35,704 bases of DNA from CAYHZL01 sp964361075 (GTDB taxonomy: Bacteria; Bacteroidota; Ignavibacteria; UBA10030; UBA8401): positions 1 through 35,704 of the forward strand of contig CAYHZL010000012.1 in the NCBI GenBank assembly GCA_964361075.1, given 5' to 3'. Shown here in pieces: positions 7,120-16,020 of this stretch. The notes beneath the pieces are model-generated. The model did no database searches. It was not told the DNA's origin and saw only the letters and a program-made list of their open reading frames with translations. Made by a program: the position numbers and the translations under genes. Position 1 is the first letter of the stretch; the number at the start of each line of letters is the position of its first letter.

Positions 7120-10100
7120 ATGACTATTACAGAACTTGCAATTAAAAGACCATCACTGATTGTAGTGATATTTTCGGTGCTGGGTGTGCTGGGATTATTC
7201 AGCTACTCGCAGTTGAACTACGAACTTCTGCCGAAAATGTCCGTGCCGGTTATGACTATCACAACAATGTATCCCGGCGCATCACCGTACGAAGTGGAAA
7301 CCAACATCACAAAAATTATTGAAGATGCGGTTTCCGGCATTGATAAAATTGATGCGATTCGTTCAACATCGTTTGAAGGTGTTTCGCTTGTCATTGTTGA
7401 ATTCAAACAAACAGCAAAAGTTGACATTGTATTACAAGAAGGACAGCGCAAGGTCGGCGAGGTGCTTTCCAAACTTCCCACCGGAGCTCGCTCGCCAACA
7501 ATTTCAAAAATTGCGTTGGATGAAATTCCTGTATTACGTATCGGCACAACAAGCGGAATGGCTTCAAGGGAATTTTTTCAATTCTTAAAAGATCGCGTAC
7601 AGCCGCGCCTGTCAAAATTGTCCGGTGTTGCACAGGTGATCTTAACCGGCGGTGAAGAACGCGAAATAAAAATTAATCTTGATGCACAAAAACTTCGCTC
7701 GTACGGTTTATCAGTTCTTCAAGTAACCGGTGCAATAAAAAATTCCAATATGGATTTTCCAACCGGAAAAATTAAAGCGGAAGACGGACAATATATTGTT
7801 CGTGTTGCCGGAAAAATTTCCTCCGTCAAACAATTGCGCGAGCTTGTTGTTGCCCGTTCACGCCAAGGCGGCGATATTCATTTAAACGATATTGCTGAAG
7901 TGCAAGATGGTGCAAAAGAATTTACACAAATGAGCAGAGTTGATGGTACCACTTCGGTTGGTATTCAAGTGCTAAAACAATCCGATGCGAATGCCGTTGA
8001 AGTGAGTAAAATTCTTCGGGCAGAGTTGAAAAAAATTCAGGAAGAATTTGCCAGCAGCGGAATTAATTTTGACATTGCACAAGACAGTTCGCTCTTTACA
8101 GTAGATGCAGCAAATGCTGTGAAGGAAGATTTAATGTTAGCGATTGTGCTTGTTGCACTTGTCATGCTATTATTTTTACACAGCCTGCGCAACTCTCTTA
8201 TCGTCATGATTGCGATTCCGGCGTCACTCATTTCTACATTCATCGGAATGTACGCGTTCGGCTTTACATTAAATTTAATGACACTGCTCGCAATGTCGCT
8301 CGTTATTGGTATTCTTGTTGACGATTCCATTGTAGTATTGGAAAACATTTACCGCCGCTTGGAGCTTGGTGATGCGCAACGTGATGCTGCACTGCGCGGC
8401 AGAAACGAAATCGGTTTCGCCGCTCTCTCCATTACACTTGTGGACGTCGTGGTTTTTTTGCCGCTCTCACTTGTTTCAGGAATAGTGGGAAATATTTTAC
8501 GCGAGTTTGCCTTGGTGGTAGTTGTGTCAACGTTGATGTCGCTCTTCGTTTCATTCACCATCACACCGCTGCTTGCTTCGCGTTTCACACAACTCGAACA
8601 CTTCACCAAGAACACATTGATGGGACGTTTTGCATTGTGGTTCGAGCGCATGCACGATAAATTTACTAACCAATATCTTTCTCTGTTGCGATGGAGTTTA
8701 CATCATCGTAAAACTGTGGTGGCAACAATGATAATATTATTTTTTGCTACACTTTCTCTGGCGCCGCTTGGCTTTATTGGAAATGAATTTATGCCGATAT
8801 CCGATCGCGGCGAGTTCAGCGTTACCATTGAACTTCCGCCGGGCGCAACAGTTGAGCAAACAAATCAGGCATCGCTTACGGTTGAACGCATATTAGCGCA
8901 CATGCCGGAAATCCATAAAGTGTTTACAACTGTCGGCGTTTCAAATGATGGTTTCATCGGTCTTTCATCAAACAATGTAACGCAGTTAAACATTGCACTG
9001 ACACCGAAAAAGCAACGCGTAAAAACTACATCTCAAGTTGGCGAAGATATTAAATCTAAAGTGCGAAATATTCCGGGCGTTAAAGTGCGCGTTAATCCAA
9101 TAGGAATTTTTGGCACAGCAGATCAGGCGGCAATTCAGATTGGAGTGAACGGAACAAATCTTCGCGACGTACAAAAAACCTCGAACCGCATTCTGGATAT
9201 TCTTTCTTCAATTCAGGGAACAACAGACTTGCGGCTTTCTGCGGAAGCCGGCAAACCGGAAATGCAAATTGATATTGACCGCGAAAAAATGACCGCGCTC
9301 GGTCTTTCTGTTGCCGATGTTGGCGCAACACTGCGCGTTGCATTAACGGGCAATGACGATTCGAAATTTCGCGACGGAAATAGCGAATACGATATCCGCA
9401 TTCAGTTAGATGAATCCGATCGTTCGCAAACTTCCGACATACGCAACGTAACATGTATGAATAATCGCGGACAGCAAATTGAATTGAAACAATTTGCAAA
9501 TGTCTATCAAACTTCCGGACCCTCAAAACTGCAGCGACAAGATCGTATTAATGTTTTGTATGTATTGGGACAAACTTTGAACCGCCCGGCAGGAACAATT
9601 ATTGAAGAATTTAAAACTGCGTTAAAAAAAGAAACATTACCTCCGGGCATTAGCATCGCGTATCTTGGTATGGAAAAAAATCGCACTGAAGGATTTGCAA
9701 ATCTAGGTCTTGCTCTGATTGCCGGAATTTTATTTGTGTACCTCATTATGGTTGCGCTGTACGATTCGTACGTGTATCCGTTTGTCGTACTCTTTTCAAT
9801 TCCGCTTGCAATGATCGGCGCGTTTCTCGCGCTTGCCTTGATGAATAAATCGCTGAGCATCTTTTCTATTCTCGGTATAATTATGTTAGTCGGTTTGGTT
9901 GCAAAAAATGCAATCTTACTTGTAGATAGAACAAACCAAATGAAACTACAAGGAATGAAAACGTATGAAGCGCTGCTCGAAGCCGGGCAAACACGTCTTC
10001 GTCCAATTTTGATGACCACGGTGTCGATGATTATTGGTATGTCTCCGATTGCGCTTTCATCCAGCGCCGGTGTAGAGTGGAAAACAGGTCTTGCGTGGGC

Positions 10101-10302
10101 ATTGATTGGCGGATTGACAAGTTCGATGTTTTTAACATTGCTTGTTGTGCCGGTAGTATATTTCAAAGTTGATCAATGGAAAGAAACCGTTCCTGCATTC
10201 TTCAAAAAACCATCGACACTTTTCGGTTTAAGAAAAAGAAAAAATGGTTTGAACGGTTCGGTTGTACACCCAAACGGTGAGTTGGAATTAATACAGGATT
10301 AG
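7120..10302 (+). CDS. RND multidrug efflux permease (HAE1/AcrB type)
   Basis: The protein is 1060 residues, the usual length for the family. It starts MTITELAIKRPSLIVVIF, the standard first membrane helix, followed by the first periplasmic porter block (YPGASPYEVETNITKIIEDA). The proton-relay residues are present: D401-D402 in VDDSIVVLENIYRR of TM4 and K929 in GLVAKNAILLVDRTNQ of TM10. A second half repeats the porter and membrane layout. A ribosome site AAGGAAA precedes the ATG, and the gap to the adaptor gene is 28 bases. It is the energised pump of the tetR-tolC-MFP-RND operon. The substrate is unknown; the whole family set resembles drug or detergent efflux rather than metal efflux, because the HME-type signature residues are not seen. 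A strong terminator follows. Confidence 0.96.
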   Translation: MTITELAIKRPSLIVVIFSVLGVLGLFSYSQLNYELLPKMSVPVMTITTMYPGASPYEVETNITKIIEDAVSGIDKIDAIRSTSFEGVSLVIVEFKQTAKVDIVLQEGQRKVGEVLSKLPTGARSPTISKIALDEIPVLRIGTTSGMASREFFQFLKDRVQPRLSKLSGVAQVILTGGEEREIKINLDAQKLRSYGLSVLQVTGAIKNSNMDFPTGKIKAEDGQYIVRVAGKISSVKQLRELVVARSRQGGDIHLNDIAEVQDGAKEFTQMSRVDGTTSVGIQVLKQSDANAVEVSKILRAELKKIQEEFASSGINFDIAQDSSLFTVDAANAVKEDLMLAIVLVALVMLLFLHSLRNSLIVMIAIPASLISTFIGMYAFGFTLNLMTLLAMSLVIGILVDDSIVVLENIYRRLELGDAQRDAALRGRNEIGFAALSITLVDVVVFLPLSLVSGIVGNILREFALVVVVSTLMSLFVSFTITPLLASRFTQLEHFTKNTLMGRFALWFERMHDKFTNQYLSLLRWSLHHRKTVVATMIILFFATLSLAPLGFIGNEFMPISDRGEFSVTIELPPGATVEQTNQASLTVERILAHMPEIHKVFTTVGVSNDGFIGLSSNNVTQLNIALTPKKQRVKTTSQVGEDIKSKVRNIPGVKVRVNPIGIFGTADQAAIQIGVNGTNLRDVQKTSNRILDILSSIQGTTDLRLSAEAGKPEMQIDIDREKMTALGLSVADVGATLRVALTGNDDSKFRDGNSEYDIRIQLDESDRSQTSDIRNVTCMNNRGQQIELKQFANVYQTSGPSKLQRQDRINVLYVLGQTLNRPAGTIIEEFKTALKKETLPPGISIAYLGMEKNRTEGFANLGLALIAGILFVYLIMVALYDSYVYPFVVLFSIPLAMIGAFLALALMNKSLSIFSILGIIMLVGLVAKNAILLVDRTNQMKLQGMKTYEALLEAGQTRLRPILMTTVSMIIGMSPIALSSSAGVEWKTGLAWALIGGLTSSMFLTLLVVPVVYFKVDQWKETVPAFFKKPSTLFGLRKRKNGLNGSVVHPNGELELIQD

Positions 10303-10328
10303 TTTTAATTGATTGCAGAATGCTTACA

Positions 10329-10363
10329 AAAAAAATGTGGCGCCTTGGCGCCACGTTTTTTTT
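10329..10363. terminator. Strong intrinsic terminator, GC-rich stem shared with the DUF486 palindrome
   Basis: GTGGCGCC-TT-GGCGCCAC (10337-10354) is flanked by an A-run and a run of eight T. It ends the RND operon and probably also the convergent HDOD gene. The core 16-mer TGGCGCCTTGGCGCCA is the exact reverse complement of the one at 3272-3287. Confidence 0.85.
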
Positions 10364-10376
10364 ACTGAATACTAAA

Positions 10377-10509
10377 TAGTCGAGTCTTAAAAAATGCGAG
10401 TGATGCCATGAGTGTAATACAATGATTCAGAGATAATTCAAATTTTCACGTTCTTGATAAACAAACTCATGGCATCACTTTGTAAATAAGACTTTTTAAG
10501 GGACGACTA
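10377..10509. repeat. Palindromic intergenic element with ATGCCATGAGT core (copy E)
   Basis: A perfect 15-bp inverted pair AGTGATGCCATGAGT (10399-10413) / ACTCATGGCATCACT (10465-10479) is nested within weaker outer arms: TAGTCG/CGACTA at the tips and an AGTCTTAAAAA-like stretch on both sides. The inner arms match those of elements D and F (AGTCATGCCATGAGT), but the outer ends differ. It fills the gap between the RND operon and the HDOD gene. Confidence 0.75.
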
Positions 10510-10527
10510 AATATTGGTAATTACGTT

Positions 10528-11412
10528 TTACACATGTGCACTCAGCGTTCGCAGGAATTCCATATTCTCATCGAAATGTTTTTTGAGCGCTTCAGAAAAA
10601 TCGACATTACTAATAGTGCGCAAACTTGTATGCTCGGAAACAAGTATTTGCCAGCTTTCATCTGATTCAATCACTGTCGTTTCCTGATTTCCTTCAATGC
10701 CATATCCCCACACTTGTGAATACAAATCTGCAAGGCGCACAATTGAAACAAGTGTCTGATCTATTTGTGCGTACTTTGGTGTATGATGATAGCGGATAAT
10801 TTCCACCAGGTTCACCGGCAGTTTCCACCGTTCAGCAATCAAGCCGCCTACTTCGCAATGGTTAATGCCAAGCACTTCTTCTTCAGCGACCGTATCAATA
10901 TAATTTTTGTCTTTTACAAGACTTTCAATGGTTTCAAATTCTTTCGGGCGAAGTTCCATCAGCACAAGTTTACCGAAATCGTGCAGCAAGCCGCCGACAA
11001 ATTCTCTTCCCGCCGTGCGAAAATAATTTTTTGTTGCGATGGTACGGGCAATAGTTGCAGTCGTAACAGAATGTTTCCAGAATCTGTTGAATGCTTCCCG
11101 GTTTGTTAATTTCAACTGAGATATTTTGTTCGCAAGCAAAAAGGTAATCATCAATCTGCCCACTTCGGCGACACCAAGCAAACTGACAGCATTCTGCACT
11201 GTTGAAACGCGGGAACGCAATCCGTAAAATGATGAGTTGATGGCGCGCAGCAGTTTGGTCGTCAGAATAACATCCAACTCTATCATGCGTGCAATTTTTT
11301 CGATAGAAATATTTTCGTCATCAATTGCAGATAACACTTCTGTTGTAGCAATCGGGAATGAAACTAAGTCATTGACATTTTGAATTTCATCCCGAAGATT
11401 TTTTTGAGACAT
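10528..11412 (-). CDS. HDOD domain protein
   Basis: The protein is 294 residues. The HDOD signature covers most of it: LVSFPIATTEVLSAIDDENISIEKIARMIELD, then LTTKLLRAINSSFYGL, VSTVQNAVSLLGVAEV, ALLHDFGK-like GGLLHDFGKLVLME and INHCEVGGLIAERWKLP. HDOD proteins resemble HD phosphohydrolases but usually lack activity. They act in signalling, often linked to motility, c-di-GMP or stress. A ribosome site GAGAGAGG precedes the ATG. It lies next downstream of flhG on the same strand, but 275 bases of repeat sequence separate them, so co-transcription is uncertain. A role in motility control is inferred only from this position. Confidence 0.9.
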   Translation of the reverse strand: MSQKNLRDEIQNVNDLVSFPIATTEVLSAIDDENISIEKIARMIELDVILTTKLLRAINSSFYGLRSRVSTVQNAVSLLGVAEVGRLMITFLLANKISQLKLTNREAFNRFWKHSVTTATIARTIATKNYFRTAGREFVGGLLHDFGKLVLMELRPKEFETIESLVKDKNYIDTVAEEEVLGINHCEVGGLIAERWKLPVNLVEIIRYHHTPKYAQIDQTLVSIVRLADLYSQVWGYGIEGNQETTVIESDESWQILVSEHTSLRTISNVDFSEALKKHFDENMEFLRTLSAHV

Positions 11413-11488
11413 GGAAACCTCTCTCTAGTCTAAATATGGCGTGAGGAAATATTACGTTTTTATTATCAGATATGCACCTATTTATTTT

Positions 11489-11552
11489 TTCATTCCCGTG
11501 CATGGGGATTTATGTTGAACTCTCGAAAAATGGATACCCGTATTCTCGGGCA
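11489..11552. repeat. Degenerate CATTCCCG-type palindromic repeat
   Basis: CATTCCCGTGCATGGGG followed by TGGATACCCG...CTCGGGCA forms two small hairpins. The same arrangement occurs at about 35530-35600 (CATTCCCGC...GCGGGAATCTA, then TGGATGCCCG...CGGGCATGACG). It resembles a repeat type seen in many bacterial genomes. No gene is seen in the gap 11413-11686. Confidence 0.5.
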
Positions 11553-11568
11553 GAACAGAATTTTATTA

Positions 11569-11685
11569 GGACACTTCTTAAAACTAATTACGAAACCTTC
11601 AAGGTTTTTGTTCTTGAGATGTACATAAATTTTGAACTGTATAAAATTTGGTCAAGATAAACCTTGAAGGTTTTTAAAGATGTCC
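11569..11685. repeat. Palindromic element, CTCTAAAAACC family (copy I)
   Basis: The ends GGACACTTCTTAAAAC and GTTTTTAAAGATGTCC are imperfect inverted repeats. The inner palindromes AAACCTTCAAGGTTT and AAACCTTGAAGGTTT lie near each end. The element is homologous, in reverse orientation, to copy J (15905-16015): both hold TTACGAAACCTTCAAGGTTT and CAAGATAAACCTTGAAGGTT. It ends one base before the stop codon of flhG. Confidence 0.75.
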
Positions 11686-11686
11686 A

Positions 11687-12544
11687 TTATTCATTCAACA
11701 ACTTTTGTGCAATTGCTTTTACAGAAAGCGATGCCGACGAATGCGGTGCCGAAATAACAAACGGCTTTTGTTTTCGCACTGCCGTTGACACTTCCGGCGT
11801 ACTCATGATATATCCTAAATAAGAAATCTGTTGATGAAGAAAATGATCTATCACCGATTGTAAATTACGAAATGTTTCGTCAGCTTCGCGCGGATTTTTT
11901 ACCATATTGACAACAACATGAATCGCCGGCACTTGTCCGCGTGTACGGTGTTGAATTAATTTCATCATTGCGTACGCATCCATCACCGCAGTTGGTTCCG
12001 GCGTTGTTACAATAATCGTATCATCTGCACGCGTGGCATAAAACAATACTTCCTCCGTTAATCCTGCCGATGTATCGATAAAAACAATATCCGTTGACAA
12101 CTCTGCTGTATTCACAGATTCTAAAAATCTTTGCATCATCAACTCAGAAGATTCCGGATAATTTACTTTTCCCGAATCGCCGGCAATAATTTTCAATCCA
12201 TTGTACGAATCTATGAGCGCATCTTCAACAGCACATTCTCGTTTTAAAACATTGCTCAGCCGGTATTTCGGTGTTACACTCAACATCATTTCCACATTGC
12301 CAAGATTGGTATCGGCATCCACCAGCAATATATGTTTCTGTAATCCGGCAAGTACAATGCTCAGGTTCGATGCAAAACTTGTTTTGCCTACGCCGCCTTT
12401 GCCCGATGTAACAACAATGGTACGCGGCTTCGCAAGCGCCACAGAGCTTAGTTTATATTTCTCCGCAGCCAGCAGCCGTAATTGATGCGCTTGATCGTTT
12501 GTGTATTCAGGCATAGTGTATAGTGTTCGTACCGTTTCACCCAT
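11687..12544 (-). CDS. flhG: Flagellar number regulator FlhG (MinD/ParA-like ATPase)
   Basis: The protein is 285 residues. A deviant Walker A motif GKGGVGKT lies at 48-55, then ILLVDADTNLGNVEMML and FIDTSAGLTEEVLFYATRADDTIIVTTPEPTAVMDAYAMMK, all typical of the FlhG/FleN branch of MinD proteins. The N-terminal leader includes QAHQLRLLA, resembling the DQAxxLR motif by which FlhG stimulates the FlhF GTPase. It overlaps the end of flhF by 8 bases, and GGAG lies 9 bases before its ATG. Together with FlhF it sets flagellar number and place at the cell pole or membrane. It is the last gene of the flagellar cluster. Confidence 0.93.
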   Translation of the reverse strand: MGETVRTLYTMPEYTNDQAHQLRLLAAEKYKLSSVALAKPRTIVVTSGKGGVGKTSFASNLSIVLAGLQKHILLVDADTNLGNVEMMLSVTPKYRLSNVLKRECAVEDALIDSYNGLKIIAGDSGKVNYPESSELMMQRFLESVNTAELSTDIVFIDTSAGLTEEVLFYATRADDTIIVTTPEPTAVMDAYAMMKLIQHRTRGQVPAIHVVVNMVKNPREADETFRNLQSVIDHFLHQQISYLGYIMSTPEVSTAVRKQKPFVISAPHSSASLSVKAIAQKLLNE

Positions 12545-13808
12545 GAACAGGTTCTCCGGAGTACATCATGTGTGCAATTGCATTGGCATCAGCAGCAAGA
12601 ATATCATCCGGCACTTGCTGACCAAGCGTGAGATATGAAATCGGCGTCGGCGTTTCCACGGCAATATTTATAATATTACCGAATGCTGATGCTTCATCCA
12701 ATTTACTAAAAATAAATCTGTTCGGTTTTAAAACTGCGAATCGTTTTACCACATCGCGCAGTGTGCGTAACGATGACGTTGTACTCAACACAAGATGTGT
12801 TTCATCCGGCTCTGCGGCGCGTAAAATTTTTTCAATTTGCTGAAGCTCTTTCGGATTGCGCTGGTTGCGTCCCGCAGTATCAATAAAAATAATATCTTTG
12901 GCTTTATGTTTCTTCAACAACAGCGGCATATCTTTCGGTTTATAGGCAACATCCATATCAATCGAAGCAATGGTTGCAAATGTTTGCAATTGATCTATTG
13001 CCGCGATGCGGTACGTATCGGCAGAGATTAATCCGACATCAAGTTTTTTAACCAACGAAAATATTGCCGATAATTTTGCAATGGTAGTCGTTTTGCCGAC
13101 GCCTGTCGGTCCGACAATCGCAATCACTTTTGTTTTTTTTCGTGTCGATTTTCCTTCTCCCGCAACAGGAATAATTGATGCCAGTGTGCGCAATGATTCA
13201 TCAATAATTTGCTGAGCGCTGTATCCTTGCGGCGCATCCATCAACGGCTGCAAAATACTCATTGCAATTTTTTCCGATACCTCTTGCGCCATCAATGCAT
13301 CATATACTTTTTTATAGTGCATCGGCAGCACAAGTCCTCGAGATGTTTTAAATTCGGACATCATTGCATGAAGTGTTTGCTTCAACTCGTCCATTTCCGC
13401 CTGCATTGCTTCAATTGCCATTGTCGAAGGAATTGGTTTCGATTCACGCTGCGATTGCTGCTGGCTTGTGTGCTGTGTGTTTGTTTGTATTGCTGCTGTA
13501 CGCTCGCGTTCAAAACTGTTTGAAAGTTTTTTTAATGCTTCGATAGCCGGGAGATCATTATCGTCATCATGCTGCGCAGAATTTCTTTGATATGCAAGCG
13601 CTGCTCCTTTTCGTGCCGCCGGAATTTGTTTTTTTACATCATCATCAATGGCGCCGGTAATTTCGTATTGTTGTTTTCCTGCGAGAGAAAAAATTCCTGT
13701 TGCGGGAACACTGCGCGTGTTCAACACGATGGCATTCTCCCCCAACTCTTGTTTCATTTTTTCGGTTGCTTCTTTCAACGATGATGCAACAAACTTTTTA
13801 ATTCTCAT
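12537..13808 (-). CDS. flhF: Flagellar biosynthesis GTPase FlhF (SRP family)
   Basis: The protein is 423 residues. The N-terminal B domain begins MRIKKFVASSLKEATEKMKQELGENAIVLNTR, as usual in FlhF. A low-complexity linker rich in Q and S follows (about 90-130). The NG domain carries G1 GPTGVGKTTTIAKL with K239, then DTYRIAAIDQL, IFIDTAGRNQRNP and FSKLDEA. It belongs to the SRP GTPase family and marks the site of flagellar assembly. The start overlaps the flhA stop by 4 bases (ATGA), so translation is probably coupled. It pairs with FlhG, encoded next. Confidence 0.96.
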   Translation of the reverse strand: MRIKKFVASSLKEATEKMKQELGENAIVLNTRSVPATGIFSLAGKQQYEITGAIDDDVKKQIPAARKGAALAYQRNSAQHDDDNDLPAIEALKKLSNSFERERTAAIQTNTQHTSQQQSQRESKPIPSTMAIEAMQAEMDELKQTLHAMMSEFKTSRGLVLPMHYKKVYDALMAQEVSEKIAMSILQPLMDAPQGYSAQQIIDESLRTLASIIPVAGEGKSTRKKTKVIAIVGPTGVGKTTTIAKLSAIFSLVKKLDVGLISADTYRIAAIDQLQTFATIASIDMDVAYKPKDMPLLLKKHKAKDIIFIDTAGRNQRNPKELQQIEKILRAAEPDETHLVLSTTSSLRTLRDVVKRFAVLKPNRFIFSKLDEASAFGNIINIAVETPTPISYLTLGQQVPDDILAADANAIAHMMYSGEPVHG

Positions 13809-15868
13809 TTTTGCAGCTCCAACTGTGCAATAAATTCAATATCTGTATTCGGCGGAAGTTCAGTAAACGATACTACAACAATACTCGGAAATGCGGTTTT
13901 CAATAAGCGGTACAAGTATGGGCGAACCGTTGCCGCAACTACAAGAATCGGCTGGTAGCCGTAGCTTGTTGCCGCTTCCACTGCTGCCGATAAATTTTTG
14001 TTTATACTATTGATGATCATCGGCGAAAGCCCGAGCGATGTGGATGTTTCGCGATTTTTTTTCAGTGCATCAGAAATAACATCTTCCAACTCCGGGTCAA
14101 CTGAAATTGCGTGAATAATATTATTTGAATCTTGATATAACCGTGCAATCGTTTCGGAAAGCGAGTGGCGCACATATTCCGTCAGCACATCCACATTCTT
14201 TGTTACTTTCGCATAGTCAACAAGCGATTCGATAATCACTGCTAAATCGCGGATAGGAATTCCTTCGCGCAATAAATTCTGCAATACTTTTTGAATTGAA
14301 CCTGTCGGCAACAAATCATTTGTCAATTCTTCGATAACTGCAGGATAATCTTTCTTCAAGTTGTCGAGCAGTTGTTTGGTATCTTGTCTGCCAAGAATTT
14401 TATCTGCGTTGCGTTTTAATTCTTCCTGCAAATGTGTGGAAAGAACCGCCACCGGTTCAACGACGGTGTATCCTTGAATTTCTGCATGTTCGCGTTCCGA
14501 ACTTCCCACCCACACTGCAGAATGTCCGAATGCCGGATCTTTTGTTGCAAGACCTTCCAACTCGCCTGTTGCCAATCCGGAATTCATTGCAAGATACATA
14601 TCGGTGTACAATTCTTCTGTTGAAATAGTGTTGCCGCGAATTTTTAACACGTACTGATTCGGCTGCAATTGTAAATTGTCGCGCACGCGAATTGGCGGAA
14701 CAAGAATACCGAGATCGAGCGCAAGCTGCTTGCGAATGTTTGAGATACGTTTGAATAAATCACCGCCCTGCGATTCATCCACAAGCGGAATTAATCCATA
14801 ACCAATTTCAAGTTCAAGCGGATCGACATGCAAATATTTCTCAACTTTTTCTTCCACTTGTTCGATAGGTTTATTTTCAGCGATTGCTTTCGTTTCCCGT
14901 TCGGTTTCTGCTTGCTGTTTACTATTGACAAATCCGATACCACCCATCAATCCTGAAAGCATCAGGAAAGGAACAGCCGGCATTCCCGGCACTATTGCGA
15001 AAAAGAACAATGCGCCGGAAGCAATCATCAACACTTTCGGCTTGCCCAATAATTGCGTACGAAGTTCAACATCAAGTTGATTGCCCGAACCGCTGCGCGT
15101 TACCACCATACCGGCAGCAACTGAAATAATGAGCGCAGGAATTTGCGAAACCAAACCATCACCAATTGTAAGCAATGTATAATGTGCCAGCGCATCTGTA
15201 AAAGACATTCCGCGCTGCGCAACGCCGATAATAAATCCGGCTAGCACATTCACAACATTGATAATCAATCCAGCAATAGCATCACCTTTTACAAACTTGC
15301 TTGCACCATCCATCGAACCATAAAATTCCGCTTCACGCGAAATTGTTTCGCGGCGCGCACGCGCCTGATCTTCGTTAATTAAACCGGCATTTAAATCTGC
15401 ATCAATTGCCATTTGCTTGCCGGGCATTGCATCCAACGTAAAGCGTGCGCCAACTTCTGAAATTCTGCCGGAACCTTTTACTATAACTATAAATTGAATT
15501 ACGTTAAGAATAATAAAAATGATAAATCCGACAACATAGTTTCCGCCGACAACAAAGGCGCCGAATGCCTGCACCACTTCGCCCGCATATCCTTCACCGA
15601 GAATAAGACGCGTTGTTGCAACATTCAGCGAAAGACGAAACAGTGTAAGAATAAGAAGCAGACTTGGAAACACTGAAAGCTCCAATGGGTTGCGAAGATA
15701 CATCGAAACCATCAGCAATAAAATTGCTATGGTAATATTCAAAGAAAGGAGAACATCCAGCAGCATCGGCGGCAGCGGAACAATCATCACTCCGAGAATC
15801 GCCATCACACCAATCGCGAGAAACACATCGCCGTTTTTAGAAAGCTTATGTAAGAAAGATTCGTTCAT
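13805..15868 (-). CDS. flhA: Flagellar export gate protein FlhA
   Basis: The protein is 687 residues, the normal length. The N-terminal half has eight membrane segments (first VFLAIGVMAILGVMIVPLP). The FHIPEP signature region GRISEVGARFTLDAMPGKQM and DADLNAGLINEDQARARR lies in the cytoplasmic loop. The C-terminal domain (about 340-687) is the cytoplasmic ring that binds chaperone-substrate complexes. FlhA forms the nonameric export channel of the flagellar type III secretion gate. The gap to flhB upstream contains repeat J, which leaves about 36 bases of leader. The downstream gene flhF overlaps it. Confidence 0.97.
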   Translation of the reverse strand: MNESFLHKLSKNGDVFLAIGVMAILGVMIVPLPPMLLDVLLSLNITIAILLLMVSMYLRNPLELSVFPSLLLILTLFRLSLNVATTRLILGEGYAGEVVQAFGAFVVGGNYVVGFIIFIILNVIQFIVIVKGSGRISEVGARFTLDAMPGKQMAIDADLNAGLINEDQARARRETISREAEFYGSMDGASKFVKGDAIAGLIINVVNVLAGFIIGVAQRGMSFTDALAHYTLLTIGDGLVSQIPALIISVAAGMVVTRSGSGNQLDVELRTQLLGKPKVLMIASGALFFFAIVPGMPAVPFLMLSGLMGGIGFVNSKQQAETERETKAIAENKPIEQVEEKVEKYLHVDPLELEIGYGLIPLVDESQGGDLFKRISNIRKQLALDLGILVPPIRVRDNLQLQPNQYVLKIRGNTISTEELYTDMYLAMNSGLATGELEGLATKDPAFGHSAVWVGSSEREHAEIQGYTVVEPVAVLSTHLQEELKRNADKILGRQDTKQLLDNLKKDYPAVIEELTNDLLPTGSIQKVLQNLLREGIPIRDLAVIIESLVDYAKVTKNVDVLTEYVRHSLSETIARLYQDSNNIIHAISVDPELEDVISDALKKNRETSTSLGLSPMIINSINKNLSAAVEAATSYGYQPILVVAATVRPYLYRLLKTAFPSIVVVSFTELPPNTDIEFIAQLELQK

Positions 15869-15904
15869 AGTATTTTTTTGTTATCACTCCGGCACACAGT
15901 ATGA

Positions 15905-16015
15905 CTTCTCTAAAAACCTTCAAGGTTTATCTTGTCCAAATTTTGTGATGTTACAATTTTATAGCACATTGCAAAAACTAAAACCTTGAAGGTTTCGTAA
16001 CTAATTTTTAGAGTT
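15905..16015. repeat. Palindromic element, CTCTAAAAACC family (copy J)
   Basis: CTCTAAAAA (15908-15916) and TTTTTAGAG (16005-16013) are inverted ends. Next to them are AAACCTTCAAGGTTT-type palindromes. It is homologous to copy I in reverse orientation. It fills nearly the whole gap between flhB and flhA within the export-gene operon. Confidence 0.75.
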
Positions 16016-16020
16016 ACCTA

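Noticed and set aside
9507..10166. 219-codon minus-strand frame opposite the RND gene, and other long antisense frames in fliI, flhB and flgE
   Set aside because: They are shadows of strongly supported genes and show no family features of their own.
11472..11660. 62-codon plus-strand frame between flhG and the HDOD gene
   Set aside because: It runs through two repeat elements and has no ribosome site or family resemblance.
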